From Roseovarius halotolerans (GTDB lineage: Bacteria; Pseudomonadota; Alphaproteobacteria; Rhodobacterales; Rhodobacteraceae), in NCBI RefSeq assembly GCF_900172255.1, contig NZ_FWFU01000004.1, forward strand, positions 492,088 to 556,087: a DNA stretch of 64,000 nucleotides. Reading direction: 5' to 3'. Position 1 is the first letter of the stretch; each line of letters opens with the position of its first letter. This document shows, piece by piece, positions 49,067-58,279 of this stretch. The position numbers were made by a program, and so were the translations under genes. The notes beneath the pieces were generated by a model. It saw only the letters and a list, made by a program, of their open reading frames with translations, made no database searches and had not been told where the DNA came from.

Positions 49067-51466
49067 ATGAAATTCACCCTGTCCTGGCTGAAAGACCATC
49101 TTGAGACCGAGGCCGGCCTGGCCGAGATCGCAGAGACGCTGACCGATCTGGGGCTGGAGGTCGAGGAGGTCTCGGACCCCGCCGAACGCTTGCGCGCCTT
49201 TACGATCGGCAAGGTGGTGAAGGCCGAGAAGCACCCCGATGCCGACAAGCTGAAAGTTTGCCAGGTGGCCACGGCGGACGGCGAGACGCAGATCATCTGC
49301 GGGGCACCCAATGCGCGCGAGGGGATCACCGTGGTCATCGCCAGCCCCGGTGTCTATGTGCCGGGGATCGACACCACGATCGGGGTCGGCAAAATCCGCG
49401 GCATCGAGAGCCACGGGATGATGTGTTCCGAGCGCGAGATGGAGCTTTCGGAAGAGCATGACGGGATTATCGAGCTGCCTTCGGGCGAAGTCGGGCAGGC
49501 GTTTACCGACTGGCTGGCCGAGCATGATCCCGCCAAAGTCGACCCGGTGATCGAGATCGCCATCACCCCGAACCGGCCCGATGCTCTGGGCGTGCGCGGC
49601 ATTGCGCTGGACCTGGCTGCACGCGGGCTGGGGCAGATGAAGCCCGCACCGCAGGCCCATGTGGAGGGGCAGTTCCCCTGCCCGATCAATGTGACCATCG
49701 ACGAGGACACGCGCGAGGGTGGCTGCGAGGTCTTTGCCGGGCGGGTGATCCGGGGCGTCGCCAACGGGCCTTCGCCGCAATGGCTGCAGGACCGGCTGCG
49801 CGCCATCGGCCTGCGGCCGATCTCGGCGCTGGTGGATATCACGAATTTCTTCACCTATGACCGCAACCGCCCGCTGCATGTGTTCGATGCCGACAAGGTG
49901 AGCGGCGACCTGCGGGTGCATCGCGCCAAGGGCGGCGAGACATTGGTGGGGCTTGATGAGAAGAGCTATGAGTTCGCCCCCGGCATGGTGGTGATTTCGG
50001 ACGATCAGGGCGTCGAGAGCATCGGCGGCATCATGGGCGGGCTGGCCACCGGCGCCACCGGCGAGACGGTGAACGTGTTCCTCGAGGCGGCGGTCTGGGA
50101 CCATATCCAGATCGCGGCGACGGGACGCGGCCTCAAGATCAATTCGGACGCGCGCTATCGCAACGAGCGCGGCATCGATCCGGGTTTCAACATGGAGGGG
50201 CTGGAACTGGCGACGCAGATGATCCTTGATCTGTGCGGCGGCGAGGCATCCAGTGTCGTGGTCGCCGGTGAGGTGCCGAATGTGAACCGCGCCTATCGGC
50301 TGGACCCCAAGCGCGTGCAGTCGCTGGTGGGCATGGATATTCCCGAGGCCGAGCAGCGGCGCACGCTGACGGCACTGGGCTTCAAGCTGGAAGGCGACAT
50401 GGCGCATGTGCCAAGCTGGCGCCCCGACGTGATGGGCGAGGCGGATCTTGTCGAGGAGGTGGCACGCATCGCGTCGCTGACGAAGCTCGAGGGCAAGCCA
50501 TTGCCGCGCGCCGAGCCCGGCGTTCCCAAGCCGATCCTGTCGCCCATGCAGAGGCGCGAGCAGATCGCGCGGCGCACCGCTGCGGCGCTCGGCTATAATG
50601 AATGCGTGACCTACAGTTTCATCGACCATGCGAGCGCGGTGCTGTTCGGGGGTGGCGACGACGCCACGATGCTGGCCAATCCGATCAGTTCGGAGATGAG
50701 CCATATGCGCCCCGAGCTGCTGGCGGGGCTGTTGCAGGCGGCGGCGCGCAACCAGGCGCGCGGCCATATGGACCTGGCACTGTTCGAGGTGGGCCATGCC
50801 TTTCACGGTGGTGAGCCCGAGGAACAGCATGTGCAGGTTGCAGGGCTGCTGGTGGGCCGGACTGGCCCCAAGGATGTGCATGGCGAGGCGCGCGCGGTCG
50901 ACCTGTTCGATGCCAAGGCCGATGCCGAGGCGGTGCTGGCCGCGCTGGGTGCGCCCGACAAGGTGCAGATCCTGCGCGACGGGCCGGGCTGGTTCCATCC
51001 CGGTCGCCACGGGCGCATCTGCCTTGGCCCCAAGAAGGTGCTGGGCATTTTCGGCGAGTTGCACCCCCGCACGCTGGAGCAGATGGATGTGAAGGGTCCG
51101 GCGGTGGCCTTCACCCTCTTCCCCGGCGAGATCCCGCTGCCGCGCCGGAAGGCCACGGGCCGCGCCGCGCTGGAACTGCGCGACCTGCAGGCCGTCGAGC
51201 GCGATTTCGCCTTCGTGGTGGATGCCGGGACCGAGGCGCTGACGCTGGTCAATGCCGCCGCCGGGGCCGACAAGGCGCTGATCGACGATGTGCGCGTCTT
51301 TGACGAGTTCATCGGCGGCAGCCTTGGCGAGGGCAAGAAATCGCTGGCCGTGACCGTGCGGCTTCAGCCGACCGAGAAGACCCTCAACGAGGCCGATATC
51401 GAGGCGGTGAGCCGCAAGATCGTCGAGAAGGTCGAGAAGGCCACGGGCGGCACGCTGCGCGGGTGA
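49067..51466 (+). CDS. pheT: phenylalanine-tRNA ligase beta subunit
   Basis: 799 residues. Domains in order: an N-terminal part with a tRNA-binding (EMAP-like) domain (about 38-150: FTIGKVVKAEKHPDADKLKVCQV), the B3/B4 editing domain (about 200-390, with MVVISDDQGVESIGGIMGG), B5, a class-II core-like domain (about 460-690) and the C-terminal ferredoxin-fold anticodon-binding domain (about 705-799: RDLQAVERDFAFVVD). It removes mischarged tyrosine and binds tRNA-Phe. It pairs with pheS upstream. The start follows GATGAGAGCCG weakly. Confidence 0.96.
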   Translation: MKFTLSWLKDHLETEAGLAEIAETLTDLGLEVEEVSDPAERLRAFTIGKVVKAEKHPDADKLKVCQVATADGETQIICGAPNAREGITVVIASPGVYVPGIDTTIGVGKIRGIESHGMMCSEREMELSEEHDGIIELPSGEVGQAFTDWLAEHDPAKVDPVIEIAITPNRPDALGVRGIALDLAARGLGQMKPAPQAHVEGQFPCPINVTIDEDTREGGCEVFAGRVIRGVANGPSPQWLQDRLRAIGLRPISALVDITNFFTYDRNRPLHVFDADKVSGDLRVHRAKGGETLVGLDEKSYEFAPGMVVISDDQGVESIGGIMGGLATGATGETVNVFLEAAVWDHIQIAATGRGLKINSDARYRNERGIDPGFNMEGLELATQMILDLCGGEASSVVVAGEVPNVNRAYRLDPKRVQSLVGMDIPEAEQRRTLTALGFKLEGDMAHVPSWRPDVMGEADLVEEVARIASLTKLEGKPLPRAEPGVPKPILSPMQRREQIARRTAAALGYNECVTYSFIDHASAVLFGGGDDATMLANPISSEMSHMRPELLAGLLQAAARNQARGHMDLALFEVGHAFHGGEPEEQHVQVAGLLVGRTGPKDVHGEARAVDLFDAKADAEAVLAALGAPDKVQILRDGPGWFHPGRHGRICLGPKKVLGIFGELHPRTLEQMDVKGPAVAFTLFPGEIPLPRRKATGRAALELRDLQAVERDFAFVVDAGTEALTLVNAAAGADKALIDDVRVFDEFIGGSLGEGKKSLAVTVRLQPTEKTLNEADIEAVSRKIVEKVEKATGGTLRG

Positions 51467-51475
51467 AACGCGCCC

Positions 51476-51931
51476 TCACTGCGGTGGCGCCATGACGCTG
51501 AGCATGTCGCCGTGGCTCCATGAGACGGCTTCGTAGCAGATCTGCGCCCCGGTGCCGCCGCACCATCCGCCATCGCGCGCGATCAGGATGATCGGTTGCC
51601 CGTCCCAGTCGATGACGCGCCACGCCTCGGCCTGGAAGCGCCAGCTATCCTGCCCGACCACCGCATGGAGCATGCAGCCGCCGCTGCCGCAATACATCGA
51701 GGCGGCGGAGCTGCATGTGAACCGGCTTTCATCCACCACATGATCGGGGACTCCGTCGCCCGTGAGGTCGATACTGGTGACGGCATCGCCTGCGTCGAAC
51801 CGGCCGTTCTCGTAGGAGGCGCATCCCGCGCGCGCCGCGTCCAGTATCGCCGCGACGGGATCGGCGGCCAGGGCCGGGGCCGTGGACAGAACGACAGCGG
51901 CGCAGAAAGGGAGAACCAGGCGAGGATGCAT
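51476..51931 (-). CDS. secreted protein of unknown function, cysteine-rich
   Basis: 151 residues. A signal peptide (about 1-23, ending ALA-AD) is followed by a domain containing ITS-DLTGDGVPDHVVDES, a calcium-loop-like acidic turn common in FG-GAP/VCBS-type repeats. Cysteines at CASYE, FTCSS, YCGSGGC and WCGGTGAQICYE could form three disulfides. The start at 51931 is set by AGGAG 8 nt upstream; the longer frame to 52033 lacks one. It converges on pheT with 9 bp between stops. Confidence 0.7.
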   Translation of the reverse strand: MHPRLVLPFCAAVVLSTAPALAADPVAAILDAARAGCASYENGRFDAGDAVTSIDLTGDGVPDHVVDESRFTCSSAASMYCGSGGCMLHAVVGQDSWRFQAEAWRVIDWDGQPIILIARDGGWCGGTGAQICYEAVSWSHGDMLSVMAPPQ

Positions 51932-52087
51932 ATCAAGAACTCCTGAAGGCGATGAGGGTAGTGAGGTCACGGCAAGATAACACCCGAGCGCGCGCGCATG
52001 AACCTGAAATCCGCGCGAGGCGGATGACGCCAAGCCGGTTGCGGGCTATGTAGCAGGGGAACGCGAAAGAACAGATCAGGAGACCCC

Positions 52088-52537
52088 ATGACATTGAACG
52101 TTTATCTCTCGGGTGAGATCCATACCGACTGGCGCGAGCGCATCCTCGAGGGGGCCAAGGGGCTGGACCTGCGGTTCAACAGCCCGGTCACCGATCACGG
52201 TGCCAGCGACGATTGCGGTGTCGCGATCCTCGGGGCGGAAGAGGACAAGTTCTGGCACGACCACAAGGGCGCGAAGATCAACGCGATCCGCACCCGCAAG
52301 GGGATCGAGGATGCCGATGTGGTCGTGGTGCGTTTCGGCGAGAAGTACAAGCAGTGGAACGCCGCGTTTGATGCGGGTTATGCATCTGCGCTGGGCAAGT
52401 CGCTGATCGTGCTGCAACCGCCCGAGCATGACCATGCCCTGAAGGAGGTGAACGCGGCCGCGCTGGCGGTGGCGCGCGAGCCTGAACAGGTGGTCGCGAT
52501 CCTGCGCTATGTGCTGGAGGGCACGCTGGAGGGCTGA
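52088..52537 (+). CDS. YtoQ family protein
   Basis: 149 residues. LNVYLSGEIHTDWRERI and SPVTDHGASDDCGVAILG, then KFWHDHKGAKINAIRTRKGIEDADVVVVRFGEKYKQWNAAFDAGYA, match the YtoQ family, which resembles nucleoside deoxyribosyltransferase/phosphoribosidase folds. The exact reaction is not known to me. It is a single gene with a good context ribosome site (AGATCAGGAG region, about 52075). Confidence 0.8.
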   Translation: MTLNVYLSGEIHTDWRERILEGAKGLDLRFNSPVTDHGASDDCGVAILGAEEDKFWHDHKGAKINAIRTRKGIEDADVVVVRFGEKYKQWNAAFDAGYASALGKSLIVLQPPEHDHALKEVNAAALAVAREPEQVVAILRYVLEGTLEG

Positions 52538-52688
52538 ACGCCTGCACAGCGCGCGAAAGCGAGGGGGAGAGGCCCCGCGTAATTCCCATCAAATAGCTGG
52601 CCTTTTTACCGGAAACCGGGTCAATATCTCGGCGCGCAGGCAATGATCGCTGCGGGTATGAGTGAAACAGGGACAGGAGATCCGTGAA

Positions 52689-53114
52689 ATGATCCAGGAA
52701 TTCAAGGACTTCATCGCCAAGGGCAATGTCATGGACATGGCCGTCGGCATCATCATCGGTGCGGCCTTTACGGCGATTGTCACCTCGCTCGTGGGCGATC
52801 TGATCAACCCGATCATCAGCCTGTTCATGGGCGGCGTCGATTTCGCGGGTCAGTATGTGCTGCTGGGCGAGGGTGAGTTCGGCTCGATCGGCGAGGCGGA
52901 AGAGGCCGGGGCGGCGGTTTTCGCATGGGGGCGCTTCTTGATGGCGATCCTCAACTTCCTGATCATCGCCTTCGTGGTCTTCCTGCTGGTCAAGGCGGTG
53001 AACCGCGCCAAGGAGAGTGCCGCGAAGAAGGAAGAGGCCGAAGCCGAGGCCGCGCCTGCGGGGCCGACCGAACTGGAGCTGCTGACGGAAATCCGCGACG
53101 CGCTCAGGAAGTGA
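52689..53114 (+). CDS. mscL: large-conductance mechanosensitive channel MscL
   Basis: 141 residues, usual size. [41 protein letters not shown] is the N-terminal helix and TM1 pore (split here by the family). TM2 is [23 protein letters not shown], and a C-terminal charged bundle follows ([15 protein letters not shown]). It opens under extreme membrane tension to release solutes. The start at 52689 follows AGGAG; the frame opens at 52662. A terminator follows. Confidence 0.95.
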   Translation: MIQEFKDFIAKGNVMDMAVGIIIGAAFTAIVTSLVGDLINPIISLFMGGVDFAGQYVLLGEGEFGSIGEAEEAGAAVFAWGRFLMAILNFLIIAFVVFLLVKAVNRAKESAAKKEEAEAEAAPAGPTELELLTEIRDALRK

Positions 53115-53139
53115 TCCGCGCCACTGGCGCAAGCATCTG

Positions 53140-53169
53140 GGGGCCTGCGGTTGCGCAGGCCCCTTTTTT
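53140..53169 (+). terminator. intrinsic terminator of mscL
   Basis: GGGGCCTGC pairs with GCAGGCCCC (9 bp) with a 6-nt loop, followed by six Ts. It separates mscL from the mscS-type gene. Confidence 0.92.
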
Positions 53170-53214
53170 CATGAGAGGTATCGAGGACGCGAACAGATAC
53201 GGGAGTAAAGCAGG

Positions 53215-54021
53215 ATGGAAGGTTTGATGGAGCAGCTTGGCGGCTATGCGCCGCTGGTGATCAGTGCGGTAAAGGCCGCCGTTGTTCTGATCGTGGGCTG
53301 GATCGCGGCGGGGGTCATCAGCAGCGTGATCCGCAGCCGGGTCAACAGCAACCCGAGGATCGACGACACGCTGGGCGGTTTCGTCGCCTCGATGGTCAAA
53401 TGGGTGATCCTGCTGATGGTGCTGGTGGCCGTGCTGGGCCTGTTCGGCATCGAGGCCACATCGCTGGTGGCGATGCTGGGCGCCGCGACGCTGGCGATCG
53501 GACTGGCGCTTCAGGGCACGCTGAGCGATCTGGCGGCAGGGTTCATGCTGATCCTGTTCAGGCCCTACAAGCTGGGCCAATATGTCGATATCGGCGGCAC
53601 CGCGGGCACGGTGAAGGATCTCAACCTCTTTTTCACCGAGCTGGTGACGCCGGACAATGTGCAGATCATCGTCCCGAACGGGCAGGCCTGGGGCGCGATC
53701 ATCACCAATCTTTCGCATTACCAGACGCGGCGTTGCGATCTGACCTTCGGAATCGACTACAATGACGACGCGGACAAGGCGATGGGGCTGATCCTGGACC
53801 TGGCGCGCGCGGACCAGCGGGTGCATGACGATCCCGAGCCCTGGGTGCGGGTCACGAATCTTGGTGACAGCAGCGTCGACCTGACCGCTCGGCTGTGGTG
53901 CGACGCGGCGGATTACTGGAACCTCAAGTTCGACATGACCAAGGCGGTGAAAGAAGCCTTCGACAAGGGCGGCATCTCGATCCCCTATCCGCACTCGGTG
54001 GAAATCCAGAAAGCCGGCTGA
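53215..54021 (+). CDS. small-conductance mechanosensitive channel (MscS family)
   Basis: 268 residues. Three N-terminal helices end in the pore-lining TM3, AMLGAATLAIGLALQGTLSDLAAGFMLILFRPYKLGQYVDI (shown in part), which has the Gly/Ala packing of MscS TM3. A beta domain (DIGGTAGTVKDLNLFFTELVTPDNVQIIVPNG) and an alpha/beta domain follow. It is a minimal MscS-type channel without extra N-terminal domains. It starts 46 bp after the mscL terminator. Confidence 0.93.
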   Translation: MEGLMEQLGGYAPLVISAVKAAVVLIVGWIAAGVISSVIRSRVNSNPRIDDTLGGFVASMVKWVILLMVLVAVLGLFGIEATSLVAMLGAATLAIGLALQGTLSDLAAGFMLILFRPYKLGQYVDIGGTAGTVKDLNLFFTELVTPDNVQIIVPNGQAWGAIITNLSHYQTRRCDLTFGIDYNDDADKAMGLILDLARADQRVHDDPEPWVRVTNLGDSSVDLTARLWCDAADYWNLKFDMTKAVKEAFDKGGISIPYPHSVEIQKAG

Positions 54022-54040
54022 AGGGTCTCAGGCGCGGTCC

Positions 54041-54091
54041 GGGGGGCCAGCCCCCCCGGCCCCCCCGAGGTATTTCGGGCCAGATGAAGGG
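54041..54091 (+). repeat. intergenic hairpin repeat, copy D
   Basis: G/C-tract hairpin (GGGGGG-CCA-GCCCCCC), CCCCCCGAGGTATTTC and GGGCCAGATGAAG, nearly identical to the copy at 14951-15000. It lies between the mscS-type gene and the convergent SDR gene. Confidence 0.85.
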
Positions 54092-54109
54092 GCGGGTGAA
54101 CGGCCCTGT

Positions 54110-54829
54110 TCAGCCGCGCCCGATATAGGGCATCTTGGTTGCCATCAGGGTCATGAACTGCATGTTCGCCTCAGGCGGCAGGCTGGCCATGTGGAGCACC
54201 GCGCGTCCGACCTCGGCCACGTCCATCGTGGGGGGCGGGTCATCCGGGTTCTCGGCGATGATCCCTTCGAGAAGTTCGGTGCGCGCATTGCCGATGTCGA
54301 TCTGACCACAGGCGATATCGTAGGGGCGGCCATCGAGCGACAGGCTTCTGGTGAGGCCGGTGATCGCGTGTTTGGAGGTGGTATAGGCAACCGACAGGGC
54401 GCGCGGGGCATGGGCGCTGAGCGAGCCGTTATTGATGATCCGCCCGCCCTGCGGTTCCTGGGCGCGCATCCGCGCGAAAGCGGCGCGGGCCGCGTTGAAC
54501 ATGCCATGCAGGTTCACGTCGATCACCTGGCGCCATTCGTCATGATCGAGTTCGTCGATCAGGGCGGCGCGGCCGAAGGTGCCGGCATTGTTGAAGAGGA
54601 CATCAAGCCGCCCGGCAGCCGCCATGAAGGCATCGAAGGCGGTTTCGACGGCGGCCCCGTCGGTGACATCACAGGGCAGGATCACCGCGTTGGGGTGGCC
54701 ATCCGCCATCTCGTGAAGCGCTGCGGCCCGCCGCGCGACGCAGCCCACACGCCAACCCGCATCAAGACATGCACGCGCCGTGGCGGCGCCGATTCCGGCG
54801 CTGGCGCCGGTGATGAGGATGGTTTTCAT
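54110..54829 (-). CDS. short-chain dehydrogenase/reductase
   Basis: 239 residues, Rossmann fold. The cofactor motif is TGASAGIG (about 7-14), then NNAG (about 88), a catalytic Ser in NNGSLSAHAP and Tyr/Lys in YTTSK (about 150). The first acidic residue after the glycine loop is not evident (CVARRAA), which suggests NADP rather than NAD. The ATG overlaps the RecD-like helicase stop by 4 bp, so translation is coupled. Substrate unknown. Confidence 0.88.
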   Translation of the reverse strand: MKTILITGASAGIGAATARACLDAGWRVGCVARRAAALHEMADGHPNAVILPCDVTDGAAVETAFDAFMAAAGRLDVLFNNAGTFGRAALIDELDHDEWRQVIDVNLHGMFNAARAAFARMRAQEPQGGRIINNGSLSAHAPRALSVAYTTSKHAITGLTRSLSLDGRPYDIACGQIDIGNARTELLEGIIAENPDDPPPTMDVAEVGRAVLHMASLPPEANMQFMTLMATKMPYIGRG

Positions 54830-56349
54830 GTTTCGACCTCGAGTTTCAGGGGCACGGGCGCGCTGCGCAGGTCGTCGACCCGCAGGGGGCCGGTGGGCTT
54901 GGCGAGGCGGTTGCGCACGACCCAGTGCAGGCGTTCTTCGGCGCGGGTAATCGCGACATAGGCCAGCCGTTTCCACAGCGGTTGTCCCGCCTCGGTCCGG
55001 CCCATCCGGGCGGCAATGGCGAGATCGGGCGCGAAGACCTGCACATCGCGCCACTGGCTGCCCTGCGCCTTGTGGATCGTCACCGCCGCCCCATGCAGGA
55101 AGGTGGCCCCGAGGCCCGCGGCGAAGGGGATGAAGGGTTCTTCCTCGTCGGGTTTCTCGATCTTGACGATGCTGGCTGCGCTGACGCGGGGGTCTTCGGC
55201 GCCGATCACATGCAGGCGCGAGAATCCGGGCTTGTTCCCCGGCCCGAGATAGATCACCTGCGCGCCCTTGATCAGGCCGCGCGCCTCGAGGTCGAGGCGT
55301 TTCTTGCGGTGCTTGACGGGCAGTTCGATCCCGTCGCAGATCAGCGGCTCGCCTTCGAGAAGGGCATCATCGGGCGCGCCATGCACGGCGCGAAAGGCAT
55401 GGATCAGCCGGATGCGGGTGGCGTTGCGCCAGACCAGAACCGGCGAGCGGGCCATCATGTCCACCTCGACGCGCTGCGCCCATTGCACGCGCTCGTCACG
55501 TTGGGCAGCCTCTTGCACGAGGGTTTCAAAGCGGTGGAAATCCACCTCGGGATCGCCCAGCGCGTGAGCGAGGTCAAGGATCGGGTTATCGGCGTCCTGG
55601 CGGTGGATGCGATGCAGTTCCAGCTTGGCGGGCGCGGGCAGACCATCGAACACCATCGAGCCCGACTGCTTGACCGGCGCAAGCTGTGCGGGGTCGCCGA
55701 ACAGGATCAGGTTGGGGAAGATCTCCTTGAGGTCCTCGAACTGCCGGTCGTCGAGCATCGAGGCCTCGTCGACGAAGCCGATATCGAGTGGTTCCTCGCG
55801 CCGGGTCCAACCGGTGATGAAATCGCTTCCGCGCAGACCCGCCGCCGCCAGCGCGCCGGGGATCGAGCGATTGGTCTGGAAGAAGGCGAGCGCGCGGTTC
55901 AGGGCCTCTTCGGTGATGCCGTCGATCTCGGGGCGCTCGCCGTTGCCTGCCAGCCATTCGGCGATCTTGGCGTATTCGGGGTGATAGACCGGTGTGTAGA
56001 GGATGCGGTGAATGGTGGTGGCGGGCACGCCGCGCATGCGCAGGACGCTGGCGGCCTTGTTGGTGGGTGCGAGGATCGCCAGCGTGCGCCGGTCGCGCCG
56101 CCGTCGCCCCTCCCAATCGCCGGACACGACATCGACCCCCGCCTCTTCGAGGGCGCGAAACAGCGCCGCCAGAAGCAGGGTCTTGCCCGAGCCGGCCTTG
56201 CCGACCACCGCCATCACGCCGGAACCGCCTTCGCGCGGCGGCGTGAGCTGCCCGCTGTCGAGATCGACGCCCGCGGCACGCAGCATCTCGGCGATGCGGT
56301 CATGGGCTTCGGCCTGATCGTGGGAGAATGTGAGTGCGCTGCTGGACAT
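54826..56349 (-). CDS. ATP-dependent RecD-like DNA helicase
   Basis: 507 residues, superfamily 1 helicase. Walker A is GKAGSGKT (about 50-57), with LAPTNKAAS (motif Ia), VDEASML (motif II), GDPAQLAPVKQSG (motif III), and a C-terminal UvrD/RecD2-like VTIHKAQGSQW and AYVAITRAEERLHWV (motifs V-VI). It is shorter than RecD2 and lacks its N-terminal OB part, so it is a RecD-like helicase of the AAA_30/UvrD_C_2 type. Its role in recombination or repair is inferred. It precedes the SDR gene. Confidence 0.9.
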   Translation of the reverse strand: MSSSALTFSHDQAEAHDRIAEMLRAAGVDLDSGQLTPPREGGSGVMAVVGKAGSGKTLLLAALFRALEEAGVDVVSGDWEGRRRRDRRTLAILAPTNKAASVLRMRGVPATTIHRILYTPVYHPEYAKIAEWLAGNGERPEIDGITEEALNRALAFFQTNRSIPGALAAAGLRGSDFITGWTRREEPLDIGFVDEASMLDDRQFEDLKEIFPNLILFGDPAQLAPVKQSGSMVFDGLPAPAKLELHRIHRQDADNPILDLAHALGDPEVDFHRFETLVQEAAQRDERVQWAQRVEVDMMARSPVLVWRNATRIRLIHAFRAVHGAPDDALLEGEPLICDGIELPVKHRKKRLDLEARGLIKGAQVIYLGPGNKPGFSRLHVIGAEDPRVSAASIVKIEKPDEEEPFIPFAAGLGATFLHGAAVTIHKAQGSQWRDVQVFAPDLAIAARMGRTEAGQPLWKRLAYVAITRAEERLHWVVRNRLAKPTGPLRVDDLRSAPVPLKLEVET

Positions 56350-56420
56350 GGCGCGACCCTATCCAAGCCGCGCGACCAGCACCAGAGGCAGAGGCAGAGG
56401 CAAGGACAGGCGGACGGCGA

Positions 56421-56633
56421 TCAGACCCGCTTGCCGAGCCCTTGGGAATCGGCACCGGTCCCGATGCGCGCCCTCTGCTCGCCCCCGTCGGCGTCATGAT
56501 TGCCATCGGGCGTCAGTTCCAGCACCGCCAGCAACCTTGTATCGCCCAGTTGCCTGGCAAGCGCGGGCAACCCGTTCTGACGGGCGAATGCCTCCAGGTC
56601 GGCAAGCACGTCGAGGATCCATTCATTTTTCAT
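56421..56633 (-). CDS. small conserved protein of unknown function
   Basis: 70 residues. The first half, KNEWILDVLADLEAFARQNGLPALARQL, is an amphipathic helix pair typical of a small Rhodobacteraceae-specific family I have seen as hypothetical; the second half (DGNHDADGGEQRARIGTGAD) looks disordered. The start at 56633 follows GCGGAG about 8 nt upstream. Upstream is an AT-rich stretch (56645-56715) that stands out in this GC-rich window and may hold its promoter. Confidence 0.6.
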   Translation of the reverse strand: MKNEWILDVLADLEAFARQNGLPALARQLGDTRLLAVLELTPDGNHDADGGEQRARIGTGADSQGLGKRV

Positions 56634-56790
56634 GCCGATACTCCGCATAACGGGTTATTGAAATGGCGATACAATCTTAGCACGAACAGACTGTTAATGA
56701 ATCCCTCTTTTTCGCAGCGGGCAGAATAGCGCGGCGCCGAAAGGCGGAGCTGTTTGAAATCAGGGCGTTATGATCCCCGGAACGGCAGAA

Positions 56791-56822
56791 CGCCCGCGAC
56801 CGGAAATACCGAGTCGCGGGCG
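56791..56822 (-). terminator. hairpin downstream of ccr
   Basis: CGCCCGCGAC pairs with GTCGCGGGCG, a perfect 10-bp stem with a 12-nt loop, 29 bp past the ccr stop. The T-run is poor (TTCTGCC), so it may be a weak terminator or a 3'-end stabiliser. Confidence 0.5.
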
Positions 56823-56850
56823 CTCACCCTCCTCCCCGAGGGTTGCTTGC

Positions 56851-58137
56851 TTACTTGGCGGCGTCCAGCACGTCTTCGACGGTGCGCAGGCCGGTCTTCG
56901 GCGACTGGACCAGCACGGCCATGTTGCCCGGCTTGTGCTGGTTGTTGAGCATCTTCACATGCGCATCGGGGATCTGCTCCCAGGGGAAGACCTCGGACAT
57001 GCAGGGGTCGATGCGGCGCTCGACCATCAGGCGGTTGGCGGCGGCGGCCTGTTTGAGATGGGCGAAGTGGCTGCCTTGCAGGCGCTTCTGGTGCATCCAC
57101 ATGTAGCGCACGTCGAAGGTGCAGTTGAAGCCGGTGGTGCCTGCGCAGATCACGACCATGCCGCCCTTCTTGCAGACGAAGGTCGAGACCGGGAACGTCG
57201 CCTCGCCGGGATGTTCAAAGACGATATCGACGTTGTTGCCCTTGCCGGTGATGTCCCAGATCGCCTTGCCGAACTTGCGGACTTCCTTGAACCATTCGGC
57301 GTATTCGGGGGTGTTCACCGTGGGCAACTGACCCCAGCAGCTGAAATCCTTGCGGTTGATGACACCCTTGGCGCCGAGATCCATGACGAACTGGCGCTTG
57401 TCCTCTTCCGATATGACGCCGATCGCGTTGCCGCCAGCCGCATTGATGAGCTGGATTGCGAAGGAGCCGAGACCGCCCGAGGCACCCCAGACCAGCACGT
57501 TCTGGCCGGGTTTGAGCTCATGCGGGTGGTGGCCGAACAGCATCCGGTAGGCGGTGGCCAGCGTCAGCGTGTAGCAGGCGCTTTCCTCCCATGTCAGGTG
57601 ACGCGGGCGCGGCAGAAGCTGTTGCGCCTGGACGCGGGTGAACTGCGCAAAGGACCCGTCAGGGGTTTCATAGCCCCAGATGCGCTGGCTGGGCGAATAC
57701 ATCGGGTCGCCGCCATTGCATTCCTCGTCGTCGCCATCGTCCTGGTTGCAATGCACCACGACCTCGTCGCCGACTTTCCAGCTTTTGACCTTGTCGCCCA
57801 CGGCCCAGACAATGCCCGAGGCATCCGAACCGGCGATGTGATAATCGGCGCCGTGACCGTCGAAGGGGCTGATCGGCTGGCCGAGGCCCGCCCAGATACC
57901 GTTGTAGTTGACGCCCGCCGCCATCACCAGGACAAGCACCTCGTGGCTGTCGAGAACCGGGGTATCGACCACTTCGACCTGAAAGGACTTGTCGGGGGTG
58001 CCGTGGCGCTCGCGGCGGATGGCCCAAGCATACATCTGCCGGGGGACATAGCCCAGCGGGGGCATTTCGCCGATCTCGTAGAGATCCTTTTCCGGTGCGT
58101 CGTAGGGCGCGATGCCCGTTTCGGTATCCAGAGCCAT
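56851..58137 (-). CDS. ccr: crotonyl-CoA carboxylase/reductase
   Basis: 428 residues, zinc-free medium-chain reductase fold. It reductively carboxylates crotonyl-CoA with NADPH and CO2 to ethylmalonyl-CoA, the entry of the ethylmalonyl-CoA pathway. Visible are VNYNGIWAGLGQPISPFDGHGADYHIAGSDASG (in part), the cofactor loop VWGASGGLGSFAIQL, and IFEHPGEATFPVST-like and MWMHQKRLQGSHFAH regions; the CO2-handling residues of the family fall in these parts. The ribosome site AAGGAGG lies 6-7 nt upstream. It is divergent neither from ecm nor co-transcribed: the acyltransferase gene lies between. Confidence 0.95.
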   Translation of the reverse strand: MALDTETGIAPYDAPEKDLYEIGEMPPLGYVPRQMYAWAIRRERHGTPDKSFQVEVVDTPVLDSHEVLVLVMAAGVNYNGIWAGLGQPISPFDGHGADYHIAGSDASGIVWAVGDKVKSWKVGDEVVVHCNQDDGDDEECNGGDPMYSPSQRIWGYETPDGSFAQFTRVQAQQLLPRPRHLTWEESACYTLTLATAYRMLFGHHPHELKPGQNVLVWGASGGLGSFAIQLINAAGGNAIGVISEEDKRQFVMDLGAKGVINRKDFSCWGQLPTVNTPEYAEWFKEVRKFGKAIWDITGKGNNVDIVFEHPGEATFPVSTFVCKKGGMVVICAGTTGFNCTFDVRYMWMHQKRLQGSHFAHLKQAAAANRLMVERRIDPCMSEVFPWEQIPDAHVKMLNNQHKPGNMAVLVQSPKTGLRTVEDVLDAAK

Positions 58138-58279
58138 TGCCAGCCTCCTTGTCGATCAAAATTGCCGCGATGCAGAATCACGGTGTCGACCAAGGGGATA
58201 TAATCCATCGCGCAACAATGCAATGCCGGGAATGGCATTTTTGTAATTTTATGACCTCGCAATCGCAGAAAATACGCAG

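Noticed and set aside
48680..51064. 794-codon open frame antisense to pheT
   Set aside because: pheT is certain on the other strand, and the antisense product shows only mirrored composition.
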